From Clostridia bacterium (lineage in GTDB: Bacteria; Bacillota_A; Clostridia; Christensenellales; Aristaeellaceae): a stretch of DNA of 32,624 nucleotides. The stretch spans positions 1 to 32,624 of the forward strand of contig JAFXMP010000032.1 in assembly GCA_017530275.1 (NCBI GenBank), in the 5' to 3' direction. The position numbers and the translations under genes were made by a program. Below, piece by piece: positions 32,514 to 32,624 of this stretch; within the stretch, counting starts at the first letter, position 1; every line of letters begins with the position of its first letter. The notes below the pieces were generated by a model, which was not told where the DNA came from, did not search any database, and worked only from the letters and a program-made list of their open reading frames with translations.

Positions 32514-32624
32514 TGTCGGCATTTCGTTTGGAAAATCACTGGTCATATGAAGCTGATGATCTTGTCAGAACAGATGGAACTGCCTCGTTGATTGATTCTT
32601 TCTTCTGATCCGCCAAGTTTTGTA
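32514..32624. other. window end without a gene
   Basis: I see no gene or clear site in the last 111 bases other than the right arm of the hairpin around 32504-32521. Confidence 0.4.

Overview
The window looks like a chromosomal segment of a low-to-moderate GC Gram-positive bacterium of the class Clostridia, probably an anaerobic gut-type lineage. Supporting signs are Firmicutes-style Shine-Dalgarno sequences (AAGGAGG/GGAGG) with frequent TTG and GTG starts, consensus sigma-A promoters, two perfect TGTTTCACGTGAAACA parS sites of the Spo0J/ParB type, a SpoVT/AbrB-type domain remnant and an AI-2E family protein. Species cannot be named from the sequence alone.

Region 1 (1-13,450) is GC-rich housekeeping DNA. 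On the + strand: the end of an unidentified gene, murA (cell wall), a J-domain/TPR protein, pgsA (phospholipid synthesis), a roughly 400-base block of nested palindromes, recA, a metal-type ABC ATPase overlapping the recA end, an HD-domain protein, a Nudix hydrolase, a GNAT acetyltransferase, a ZnuB-like permease and a GH5 glycosidase that ends at a strong hairpin terminator. On the - strand: a LOG-family nucleosidase with pyrE, a second Nudix hydrolase with a secreted leucine-rich-repeat protein, and recF. Two parS sites lie just upstream of recF, so this part is probably near the replication origin although dnaA and dnaN are not beside recF.

Region 2 (13,450-16,150) has an intact AI-2E transporter-like gene followed by debris: a Big_2/LRR_5 surface-protein pseudogene, a 59-codon AbrB/SpoVT-type reading frame and a Doc toxin fragment without its catalytic motif.

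Region 3 (16,150-32,624) is an accessory, defence-island-like region with changing base composition. It holds three different ATPase plus PD-(D/E)XK-type genes (16,157-17,971 -, 23,338-25,188 +, 29,661-31,094 +). Each has its own inverted repeat laid over the -35/-10 promoter spacer. Between them are a frameshifted tag glycosylase gene, a RhuM-family gene, a two-gene unit made of an AbiTii-like protein and a protein with a HEPN-type RNxxxH motif, a truncated HsdR N-terminus, and a very AT-rich, translationally coupled pair of DUF262 proteins (the first with an HNH-like DUF1524 end, as in GmrSD/BrxU/SspE). Just behind that pair is the last 42 codons of a BrxL-like (BREX, Lon-related) gene. The region therefore carries remnants of type I restriction and probably BREX, with intact candidate defence modules beside them. 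The last gene, 31,122-32,513, is unidentified.

The best candidates for an undescribed system are the AbiTii/HEPN pair and the DUF262-DUF1524/DUF262 pair. The repeated layout of ATPase-nuclease gene plus private operator is the most striking regulatory pattern.
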